64,000 nt of DNA. It comes from Diphasiastrum complanatum (Eukaryota; Streptophyta; Lycopodiopsida; Lycopodiales; Lycopodiaceae). The position numbers and the translations under genes are program-made. This document shows positions 55,160 to 64,000 of the stretch, piece after piece. The stretch lies in NCBI GenBank assembly GCA_029204225.1, contig CM055104.1:23949285-24013284 (forward strand), read 5' to 3'. Within the stretch, counting starts at the first letter, position 1; every line of letters starts with the position of its first letter. The notes under the pieces are model-generated. The model saw only the letters and a list, made by a program, of their open reading frames with translations, did not search any database and was not told where the DNA came from.

Positions 55160-57330
55160 CTGAATCCATAGATGCCTTGACCTTTAAACTTAGTTCTACA
55201 CAGAACTTTCTGTGTGCATCCAAACTTAATGCTTTATTAAAAATATCCGTTGTCATATTTTGCATTTGACATTACTACAATTTGACCTCTTCATTGAGAA
55301 CTTTGCTTCTGACATAGTGATACTTCAGTTCAATGTGCTTACTTCTAGAATGAAATGTAGGGTTGGCTGACAAGGCAATGGCACTTTGATTATCACTAAA
55401 TAATAATGTCGGAGCATATTGATTCAGACTAATATCTGAAAGTAAGATTCTCAACCAAATTGTTTTCTTTGTAGCTTGTGATATACTCTGATTCTGTAAA
55501 AGATAGAGCTATCGAAGGTTGCTTGCAATTGTTCTGGGAAATTAGACCATTGTTGAGGAAGAATGTAAATTCGGAAGTGGATTTACAAGTGTCTACATCT
55601 CATGTCGAATTTGCATCTTTAAAACCAATGAGTAAATTGAGTTTGTCATTGTCGACTGCTTCATAACAAATGCAAAAGTCCATAATAGCTCGAAGATATC
55701 TCACGACTCTGATAAAAGCCTTCCAGTGTGTTACACCAGGGCTGGTCATATACTGACTTAGGGAGCTGACTGCAAAAGCTATGTCTGGCCTGGTATAGAT
55801 CATTGCGTACATAAGAGATCCTATTATCGAATGATAAGGATACTCACGCATCTGCTTCTTCTCTTGAATTGTTTAAAAACACTGGTCCTTTTTCAATTTG
55901 AGACTTAGTTCCATTGGTGAGAGAGCTAACTTGCAATTAACCAAATTATATCTGACTAACATATCGTAGATGTACCTCTGTTGAGTAATGTAGATCAGCG
56001 TTCAATTTCTCTCTGTGTGGATTTGAATACCAAGACAGAAATGAGTTTCGCCCAGATCAGTCATGTCGAATTCAGAAGATAGCATTGACTTGTCTTCTTT
56101 TATCAGATCGATACTGTTGCTGAAGAGCAATGTGTCGTCCACATACAAAGTGATAATGATAAAAGACTGCCGCACTGTCTTGAAGTAAACATTTGAATCT
56201 GAAGAGCTAGGTGTGTAGCCGTGATCAATAAGAAAAGTATTGATCCTTTGAAACCATGCTCAAGCAGATTGCTTCAAGCCATAAAGTGCCTTATGGAGTT
56301 TACACACATGATTGTGTTTACCCTCAATAATATAACCTTCGGGTTGCACCATGTAAATGTGTTTTTCGAGAACTCCATTGAGAATTCATGTCTGTACATC
56401 CATTTGATGTATTTCTAAATCTGCTGCAGTAGCAAACAATAATAAAAGTTGAATAGTAGAATGCTTGACTATTGGACTGAAAGTCTCAGTGTAATTGATG
56501 TTGTATACTTGAGAAAATCCTTTGGCGACAAGTCGGACTTTTCTTTTGTCGATGCTTCCGTCTGCGTTGTACTTGATTTTGAAAATCCATTTGCAATCAA
56601 CTACGTTTCTGCTAGCAAGTAATTTGACAATCGTCCATGTCTGGTTCTTGATAAGAGATGAATACTCTTTATCCATAGCTTCTTTCGAGAGATCAGAATC
56701 GGGCTGACTGAGTGCCTCTTTGACAGTCGTCGGCTCGTAAACAAGGTAGGTTGCAGACTCATCAATATACCTTATAGGTGGTCTGCTAGCTCTTGATGAT
56801 CTTCTAGGAAATAGAGGAAGTTGATCATTTTCATCATACTGTAGTTGTTGAACTGCAACATCATCATCTTCGGATTCGCTGTTGACATGTTGTTTGTCAA
56901 GAGTAGATGAGCTTGGACCTTCAATGAGAATACTCAATTGAGGAACTGAGAAGTTCAATATGTCAGAAGAATCTGACAGGTCGGCTACATGGGCACTGCC
57001 TTTTCCTGTGAGGTCGATAAACTGACCTTCGATGAAGATGATATCCCGACTAGTAAATATTTTTGACTCGATGGGATCGAACAACTTGTAGGCTTGATCT
57101 GAAATCGTTTAGCTGATTGTCGTTCAATGTTGTTGTTAAGACAATACTCCTTGAATTCGGTAGAGATGTATTCTCCCCCATTGTTGGACTTCAGTGCTTT
57201 GATTTGTTTGCCAATTTGATTTCCTGCATGCTCTTTGAATTGTTTGAACTTGATGAAAGCTTCTGATTTCTGTTTAATGAAGTAAATAGTTATGTACCAT
57301 GTTGTGCTACAATTGAAAATAAATTGTCTG
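55160..57330 (-). pseudogene. Copia L3 pol with internal deletions
   Basis: Minus-strand order: integrase core piece (SEAFIKFKQFKEHAGNQ, LKSNNGGEYISTEFKEY) at 57300-57130; a jump to the linker KIFTSRDIIFIEGQFIDLTG; RT ([76 protein letters not shown]); and RNase H (HSIIGSLMYAMIYTRPDIAF, HWKAFIRVVRYLR). The end is degraded (SIALSFTESEYITS) at about 55480. Gag, protease, the integrase zinc domain and the DDE glutamate region are missing. Stops occur after MDVQT, in LKQSA-stop-AWF and elsewhere. The element is non-autonomous and dead. Confidence 0.93.
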
Positions 57331-57438
57331 ATACCGAAACAAATTGATTCGAACTGAAGAATACTTTGATATCGCGAAAGATATCAAGTATAAGAGCTTA
57401 AGCTCTGAGATAGTATTAGGCCTTGAAGAAGAATCAAC

Positions 57439-57450
57439 GCTCTGATACCA
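57439..57450 (-). promoter_or_regulatory. Primer-binding site of copia L3
   Basis: The plus strand reads gctctgatacca, giving TGGTATCAGAGC on the minus strand directly beside the LTR end at 57451. Confidence 0.93.
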
Positions 57451-57877
57451 TGTTGGAAAGAGGTGTGTAAAAGATAGGTCTAAAAGAATCGAATAAAAAA
57501 TAATTCGAACGACAAGAAAGAAAACTTGTCATGCGCAGCGGAATAGACTATCTTCTTCTTTCTCTATGCATGACTATGCCTATCAATTTTGAACAAAACA
57601 ATAGTGATAAAAATCATGTTTGATCTTATAGTAACTAACTTTGAGATTATTAGTACTACAATGATTACGAGCCAAACATTTAGAGCATTCAATTATCAAA
57701 CAAATAATCTGTCGCGAAGAATTACAGAAACACATACATTTTGAGACGAAGTTGAACGCAATAAAAGATAGTATTGATTATGTATGAAAGCAAAACAGAT
57801 GTAAATGAGTACAACAAGTTGCAGATCGAAGCCACGTACTCTAAGCTATGTCTGAGCGGCTAAAATATAAGTCTGAA
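57451..57877 (-). mobile_element. Copia L3 5' LTR, truncated
   Basis: It starts TGTTGGAAAGAGGTGTGTAA as does 53805 and aligns with the 3' LTR up to 'aaaatataagtctgaa' at about 57877. The remaining ~800 bp is lost. Confidence 0.9.
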
Positions 57878-58069
57878 AGGCAGCAATTGATTGAGTTAGG
57901 GGTCTTCTCAATGGAGTTAACTCCTCTTTGATAAGCCTTGAATACTTTTGTTTTAGTTAATAAAGCATTACTTTGGCACTATAGACTAGGGCACTTGTAT
58001 CATTCATCAAACTATTCATTAACGTTTTCGAACACATCATTAGTGTCAAAGTAATCAAGCTGATCAACA
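57878..58069. other. Short non-coding gap
   Basis: No motif is recognised. It joins the truncated L3 LTR to the end of the second ORFx copy. Confidence 0.4.
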
Positions 58070-59170
58070 TCAATAATAATGGCATGGGTGTGAGAGAGAG
58101 ACTGGCAATGGCTCGGTTGACTCCATTGTAGGATTTACCTCTGGTACCTTCTCCTCGGCTGATGCTATTGTTGTTTGCTCCTCTCCCACTTCCACATTAT
58201 TAGCCTGCACCTGACCATCTTCTGTAGTGGCTATTTTTGCTTGCTCTCTGCCTACTTGCTGCTCTCCCTCAATTGCTAGATCCATGGCTCGGCTATCAAC
58301 TACAACTATATCATTGATTGCAGTGCTCTGGATGTAGAAGCCAGTGGCTTGCGAGTGTGACTTAGACGAGCTCTGTTCATCTTTTGTGATGCTCGAAGAT
58401 GTCTGAGTCTTGTGCCCTCGGTCTATGGCCATCATCTTGGTCTTCTTTCATTGTGGAAGCATTGTCAATGATTAAGACTTGTTGTTTTTTGTGTTTGAGC
58501 TGGAATGGGTAGGGGTCTTGGAGAGTAAGCTCCTTCTGTGCTTGATGAGTTTTTTTACCCTTTGCACACTCTTGCTCCTTCTCCTTTGCGAGTGGTGTCT
58601 GCTCCTCTTCAGCCTCTCCTCCGGTTGTTGCCCCCTGAATGTCACAGAGCAGATAACCTAATGTGGTAAAGGTCTGCTTCTTGCTGATTCTTTCATGAAG
58701 AAAATTTGCTATCTTGCCAGCCCAGTTCTAGAGTGCGACTCTTTGCACAAGTGATTCTGCTAGTAGCGAAAAAACTAACATGGAAATGCGCTTCATCTTC
58801 GACCTCTGTTTATGTGTATACTTGGTCAGGTATGCACATGCTGCAGCCAGATCCTTGCTCTTGATGGCCTCTAACAGGTAGTCATCATTGTTCTTGTACT
58901 TGTCCACTGAGGTGTCTAGGAATGGAGATGTTGAGTACTCTCTAACTCCTTCAGCTTCTTCGTGATTTTGTGTGGTCCTTCTGGAAATCCAAACTCCATC
59001 AGATCTTTGGTGGCCAAAGGCACGACGAAACGTGTGGCTACTATTCCTCGAAATGTTGAATGAGAAATCCTTCAAGGTAGGTTTGTATCGATTATAAGCC
59101 GTTGTCATCAAGAAGTAACTCTGATAACCCCTGTTTCTCACAGACCTAACTACCGTTAAGTTTGGCTGCT
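58070..59170 (-). pseudogene. ORFx second copy, N-terminal domain and linker
   Basis: Aligning frame by frame with 20652-23955, this copy shares GYQSYFLMTTAYNRYKP, then in another frame FVVPLATKDLMEFGFPEGPH and ITKKLKELE, then LDTSVDKYKNNDDYLLEAIK, LAAACAYLTKYTHKQRSKMK, NWAGKIANFLHERISKKQ and TFTTLGYL. A low-complexity Glu/Gln/Ser tail follows (58435-58070). Order and spacing match copy 1, with at least two frameshifts and stops near 58728. It directly follows a gypsy gag on the same strand, with no pol between, so the element is internally deleted. Function unknown. Confidence 0.72.
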
Positions 59171-59715
59171 GGTGTGACAACATAGCCACATTGGGTAGGT
59201 GATTTGAGATCTGCATAAGAATCGAAGGTGGGAGCCTCCTCCGAGTAACACGAAGAATTGTAAGAACAAGATGCTTCCTCATCAATGTAGCTTAGATGTG
59301 CAAGATTCTTGTTTCTAGGCAACAATTGGTTAGTATTACTTGTCGTTCTTTGTGGGACTGTGACCTTCTTTTGATTTTGTGTTGTACTAGCTACTTCTTG
59401 TGGCTGTTGTGTACGGGATTGATACACAGGATTCAGCGGTCTCTGTTGTTGTTTGGATTTATTAACCGAATTGTAGGTGCACTTAAAAGATTCATGATCA
59501 GATCTATTACAAAACACACATCTAGATTGATATTGTGTTGGACCCTTATTCAGACATTCATTCCTAGTGTGATTCCCCCTACAGATAGAACACCAACACA
59601 CCTTCTCGTCTTGGGTATGCATTTTGGGTTTGAAGACCTTTTAAGGCCTTTTGGATCTCATCTAACTAAGTCTTATGGATTTTGTTTAATTTTTCAAACT
59701 CATCCCACATATCCA

Positions 59716-59717
<2 letters not shown>

Positions 59718-59755
<38 letters not shown>
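59718..59755. repeat. (GT)n microsatellite in gag frame
   Basis: About 38 bases of GT repeat. On the minus strand it would code His-Thr repeats within the gag remnant. Confidence 0.98.
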
Positions 59756-59756
<1 letters not shown>

Positions 59757-59812
59757 CAGTATTTCCTTCAACATGATGTTCTCTTCTTCGTTCTTTTAGA
59801 TTTTCTTGGCGG

Positions 59813-59880
59813 TTATCAAAATGATGATCCTCATCATCTGATTCGTTATCAAAATGATGATCCTCATCATATGATTCTTC
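59813..59880. repeat. 33-bp direct duplication
   Basis: 'ttatcaaaatgatgatcctc' and the following 'atcatctgattc' occur at 59813 and again at 59846. It encodes the duplicated acidic DEDHHFDN segment of the minus-strand gag. Confidence 0.9.
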
Positions 59881-60420
59881 ATCTTCTTCTCTTATAGCTT
59901 CTAACATGGATTGATTTAGTTGACGATAATCATCAACATGTTTAAGCTCATGTCGAATTTGTTTTGGAAGATCGACTATAAACCAAGTGATTAGCATCTT
60001 TTCAGTCAACCCCCCCATGAAGACATTTAAATCTTTCAATATAGTCCCTTACTTTTTCTTCTTCTTTCATTTTGATTTGGCTTAATCGCACAAAAGGACT
60101 ATCTGATAATCTATTGGGTTTGAATTGTTTAATGAGCTTCTTTCAAGACTTCCCACACATTACATTCATCTCGGTCAAGGTTTTAAAACCAATCTTGAGC
60201 GACATCTAGCAAGGTCATAGAGATGAGTTGGGCCATGCTTTCATGTCAAGAATCTAAGTCACGTATGACAAATCTTAATTGTGGTCTTGTCCTCTGACTT
60301 GATTCAAGTTGTTCATTTGGAAGGTGCGATTCTAGAAGATATCGCTCATCAAAATTTTCAGTATCCATGATTAGTACAAAGTAGTATGATAATATTACTT
60401 GCTTATCCTCCCGTCACAGA

Positions 60421-60689
60421 GAGTGGATGGGAATAGGACCGTGGTGATCACTAGACTGTTCATTCTCCATACATTCACACACTGTTCATCATCAACTCCG
60501 CTCTGCTCTCCAGCTAGCTCACTCACTAACTAACTCCCGCTCACTCCATCCTCCTCTCTTTTCTATCTCTTCTCTCTTTTACCTGCCATTGAGTTTCTTG
60601 GCTGTTGCTTTCTACAGCTGAATATCGTTTTAGCTCTCAACTCTCAGGTCACATCCAGCTAGCTTTTATGTAACTAACTAGGTCTCAAA
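60421..60689 (-). mobile_element. L5 LTR/leader block, minus copy
   Basis: This is the inverted copy of 34797-35062, placed immediately upstream of the minus-strand gypsy gag, which supports an LTR/leader identity. No primer-binding site was recognised. Confidence 0.8.
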
Positions 60690-60803
60690 TGTCGCATTTC
60701 TAGGATTTTAGGATTAGTAAAGAAGGTTGAGGGAGTCGCATTTTTCGAGGAGGGCTGAAGGGAGGGGAGGGGAAGGGTTGAAGGTTGAAGGGGGGGGGGG
60801 GGG
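60690..60803 (-). repeat. GC-rich minisatellite fragment and G14 run
   Basis: This is the inverted match to the 35.6-36.9 kb repeat (ctactaatcctaaaatccta type; 'tcgcatttttcgagga' here). It ends in a run of 14 G at 60790-60803. Confidence 0.85.
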
Positions 60804-60943
60804 ATTGAAATTTGAAATGTATGTGTGTGTGTATGAATTGGCAAAGAGTAGGGTCTAGGAGTGACATAGGGGAGTAGACTAGGTTATAGCACCGTGAATT
60901 CTCTCTCTAGAATATCTTTAATATATATGATCTATGATATATG

Positions 60944-61003
<60 letters not shown>

Positions 61004-61223
61004 TGTGTGTGTGTATAACATAATATTATATCTGGGGCCCGGTTGTCCAAAATCGGCAAAAAAAAAAAAATGTTCTTGACTTTTCAAAGATTTATCTAGA
61101 CCTAAAATAAAGTTGAAAATACTAGAATAAGTCCTGAAACTATTGGAATTAGACCTGAAACTATTGGAATGAGAGCTGGAACTATTGAAATCGGACCTGA
61201 AACTACGATGATCGTAGTAGTTT

Positions 61224-61225
<2 letters not shown>
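60804..61225. other. Spacer with AT and GT microsatellites
   Basis: (AT)n at 60949-60977 passes into (GT)n at 60977-61014. A 13-A run lies near 61060. No gene is seen. Confidence 0.85.

Positions 61226-61302
<77 letters not shown>
61226..61302. repeat. (CT)n microsatellite
   Basis: About 76 bases of uninterrupted CT repeat. The Arg-Glu and Ser-Leu frames through it are artefacts. Confidence 0.99.
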
Positions 61303-61305
<3 letters not shown>

Positions 61306-62180
61306 GATACCCATTTTGCTTGATTTAAAAAATAACAACAATTTTGGTCAAATTGCTAGTTTTTTTTACAAAGATTCTAGAATCGTGATTCTAAAATCTC
61401 TAGTGCATCTATGATATACATGTACATATGTGTACACACATCACATTCTCTCTCTAAAATAGTTTCATACTTTATAGATATACTATTTGCTTGTGCCTGT
61501 CGATGATGGGCAATGGGCACTTACCCACAAAAAGTGGTTATATATTTTTGAAGGCTGTGCTTATTTTACCATTTTTTAAAATTTTGTTTAACTTTTCCTT
61601 TTGCAAATGGGTGACATTATTTGCCAACGTGACATTTTTTTACGGCACCTCACACATTCCCTCTCTAAATAGTTTATGCTATATATATATATGGACCATC
61701 ATATTCTTAATTAGCTTGGATTGAGAGGTTGCTAGGTTAGATGGCTTCATTTGGTAATGTTGACCAAAAAAAACAAACAGAACATAGTTGAACGAATCAC
61801 GGGTTGAACCTCGAACTATAGAATCACGGTTCGAACAGTGCGAACCATTCGGAGCGAGTTCGAACCGAAATCTAGTTTGAACCGGAAAAAAAAAATCCCA
61901 AAAAATGTTTTGGAATTTTGTTTTCATGTTCTAACTGTTTTTCGGTTCGAACCAACATGGCCAGCCGATTCAAATCGGATTGTAACCTTGAAACAGAATG
62001 TGATGAACTATCTCTTATAATGTATCAATCTTTCACAATTGTTGAACGTCAGCTCATTGATGATATTTTGTAGTCTCAATATAGAGGGCATGTGCACTTG
62101 ATTATATGATATCACAGAGGCTCCATTGTGACTGGCTCTTCAACTAAGGCACACACAAATTTGACATACATAGTGGATAA
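61303..62180. other. Spacer with clustered ggttcgaacc-like motifs
   Basis: No gene. From about 61795 to 61990 variants of 'ggttcgaacc' and 'gttcgaac' recur on both strands at irregular spacing. Confidence 0.5.
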
Positions 62181-62184
62181 TGGT

Positions 62185-62965
62185 ATGTTGAAATAGAATT
62201 GTAAGTTTTACATGCTAGACTTGAATGGACTTCATGCCAAAATACTTTGTAAGTGTCATAATAGTCTCTATTCAAGGCATGCCATAGTGGATAAGACTAT
62301 AGAGCTAGTGAGTACACATTATTTCTGGCCATGTGTGTGGCTCGACCCTTTGTAGATTCTCCAAAGTAGATGGGAGAGCATCTCAATGGATTTTATTATT
62401 GGACTACCTAACACGCAATCTAATTTTGATTATGTTATGGTAGTTGTAGGTTGGTTAACTGAAATGGGTCATTTCATTCCAACTCAGAAGAAGGTAATAG
62501 CATCATAATTGCTAGGCTATTTCTTCTTAATGTTGTGAGATTGCATGGATGGTCTAAGTCCATCATCTCAAACAAGGACCCTAAGTTCACAAGAACTTTT
62601 TGGTCAATAGTGTTGTCTTGTCTGTTGGCAATAGATTTGAGAATGAGTAGTAGCGAGCACCCACAGACAAAGAGTTAACTAGGTTTTAGAGGAATTGCTT
62701 TGAGTGTATGTTAGTAAGACACAAATTGATTAGGTAAAGTATTTGCCGTTTTTCAAATTCATGTATATTGACAAGAGACATCTTTCCATGAGTATGAGTA
62801 TGTTCAAGCTAACTTACGGTTACCTACTCGTATGTCCAACTATTATAACTATTCCACAAAAGACTTCAAGGGTTGTAGAGTTATTGATTTCCATACATGA
62901 TAGAGCAAGGAGAATGACAAGACTCAAATTTTGGATTGTGAGTAGCTACGTAAGAAGAACATACA
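62185..62965 (+). pseudogene. Ty3/gypsy integrase, decayed copy 1
   Basis: Plus-strand pieces: a zinc-domain remnant (CHNSLYSRHAIVDKTIELVS, THYFWP), then the DDE core start RWESISMDFIIGLPNTQSNF and VVVGWLTEMGHFIPTQKK. After a shift it reads SIISNKDPKFTRTFW and MSSSEHPQTKS. Then decay. The order matches gypsy integrase. No RT, gag or LTR is visible to its left. Confidence 0.88.
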
Positions 62966-62974
62966 CATATCTAT

Positions 62975-63920
62975 CATGACAATTCTAGTGTTGGTCATCC
63001 TAGTGTGAAGAAGATATATAAGTTGCTCCATCGTAACTTTTGGTGGCCTAAACTTAGAAAATATATAGACTTCTATGTGACACATTGTGTTAAGTGTCAA
63101 GTAAATAAAGTTCAAAGTGTCTGGATTATTACACTGGCTACATATTTCAAAAGGGAGATGAAAAAGTACTTCAATGAGCTTTATTATGAGTTTACCACAT
63201 AGACAACAACAACATAATGCTATATTGGTTGTGGAAGATAGACTCACAAAAATGGCTCATTCCAATGCATAATAAGGTCAATGCACCTGGTGTTGTTGAC
63301 TTGTCTATTCAGCATGTGCTCAGACTTTATGGATTATGTACATTTATTGTGTCTAATTGAGATTTTGTTTTATTGGCAATTTTTGGACTATAGTAGTTGA
63401 GAAGTTAGAGGCACAATTGGGTATGAGTAGTACTGATCATCTAGAGATAATGGACAAACTAAGAGAGTTAAGTGAACACTTGAAGATATGCTTCAAGCAT
63501 ATGTGAGTGTGAAGCAAATGCAATGGGAGCATTATTTACCATTGAGTTTGCTTCTAATGATAAAAGGAAGGCTTCTACAAGGATGAGATTTAGGCCTTGA
63601 TCATGGATTTAGGCCAGTCCTATTACGGTAGGTATGCCTGATGATGTGTGTACCTAGTGTTGTAAATTTCTAACTCACATGAAACAAATGTTGGAGTGAG
63701 CTAAGCATATTGTGAGAATTGCGATGGATTGAGCAAAAGCTTATTCTGAACGGAATCGTATGCCAACAAAGTTCGTGAAAGGAGATATGGTGTTTTTTAG
63801 GATTCCAAAGGATTCAGCTTCAAAGATAAATATCGTTCATTATGATCTGGATCTACCTATAAGTTGTAAAGTGCATATTTTTTTTCATGTTTCACACTTA
63901 AAAATAAACTTTACATGATG
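62975..63920 (+). pseudogene. Ty3/gypsy integrase, decayed copy 2
   Basis: It starts with the zinc domain HDNSSVGHPSVKK, YKLLHRNFWWPKL, HCVKCQVNK (His and Cys ligands intact), then VVEDRLTKMAHSNA near 63228. HVLRLYGLCTFIVSN is followed by a stop, then GQTKRVK-stop-TLEDMLQA (63452-63500) and MQWEHYLPLSLLL. The C-terminal part reads AYSERNRMPTKFVKGDMVFF and HVSHLK near 63895. It is in the same orientation as copy 1, so the two form a tandem. Multiple stops and shifts are present. It continues toward the right window edge without a recognised chromodomain. Confidence 0.9.
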
Positions 63921-64000
63921 GTGATAACTTGTTGGCTGATGGACTTGTTTTGTTTCAGGAGCATGGGGAAATGATGCATGGACTAGCGAGAGTATCAGAC

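Larger units (their letters stand above)
59146..60368 (-). pseudogene. Ty3/gypsy gag with two zinc knuckles
   Basis: A start at 60368 (MDTENFDERYLLESHLP) is followed by a capsid-like part with stops (ESMAQLISMTLLDVAQDW, NLDRDECNVWEVLKEAH), then FMGGLTEKMLITWFIVDLPK and an acidic Asp/His repeat. A GT microsatellite falls in this frame and encodes a His-Thr run (59755-59718). After a shift the frame at 59622-59146 has two knuckles, CSICRGNHTRNEC and CVFCNRSDHESFKC, then a Gln/Asn/Ser-rich tail. Gag binds and packages element RNA; this copy is broken by stops and shifts and runs straight into ORFx. Confidence 0.87.

Overview
This is nuclear DNA of a land plant, probably one with a large, repeat-rich genome. 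The evidence is one plant-type MADS-box first exon ending at a canonical splice donor, several LTR-retrotransposon families with tRNA-Met primer-binding sites, long AT-rich spacers, and no operon-like gene packing. I saw no tRNA or rRNA gene, CRISPR array or prokaryotic feature. I cannot name the species.

Layout. 1-4.4 kb: two copia (Ty1) fragments in opposite orientation abut at about 2071, followed by two small exon-like blocks of an unrecognised gene (3348-3717). 4.4-9.2 kb: microsatellites, a 37-38 bp minisatellite with palindromic cores, the MADS-box exon (6585-6766), and two tandem duplications. 9.2-19.3 kb: copia debris, including a nearly full-length but dead element on the minus strand (10611-15097), head-to-head integrase fragments, and an inverted copy of its 239-bp LTR followed by a primer-binding site. 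19.3-29.8 kb: two near-identical ~1-kb LTR-like repeats bracket, on the minus strand, a decayed ~1,100-codon ORF of unknown family ('ORFx'), a 5'-truncated chromodomain gypsy element and a Tat/Athila-like reverse-transcriptase fragment. 29.8-33.4 kb: a truncated gypsy element (RT start, protease, gag, leader, PBS, LTR). 33.4-37.1 kb: a coiled-coil ORF remnant, an LTR-like block and GC-rich minisatellites. 37.1-50.75 kb: a 14-copy tandem array of a ~973-bp unit made from a deleted copia element (gag zinc-knuckle piece joined to RNase H), with higher-order structure; it makes up about a fifth of the window. 50.8-57.9 kb: nested copia LTRs and an internally deleted copia. 58-60.8 kb: a gypsy gag and a second diverged ORFx, then an inverted LTR-like block. 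60.8-64 kb: microsatellites and two decayed gypsy integrases on the plus strand.

Nothing here forms a working pathway. All transposon genes carry stops, frameshifts, truncations or lost catalytic residues. The only candidates for host coding sequence are the MADS exon and the small exon pair at 3.3-3.7 kb. The most unusual items are the copia-derived higher-order satellite, the ORFx family present in two gypsy contexts, and the strong bias of inactivating stops toward changes expected from cytosine deamination.
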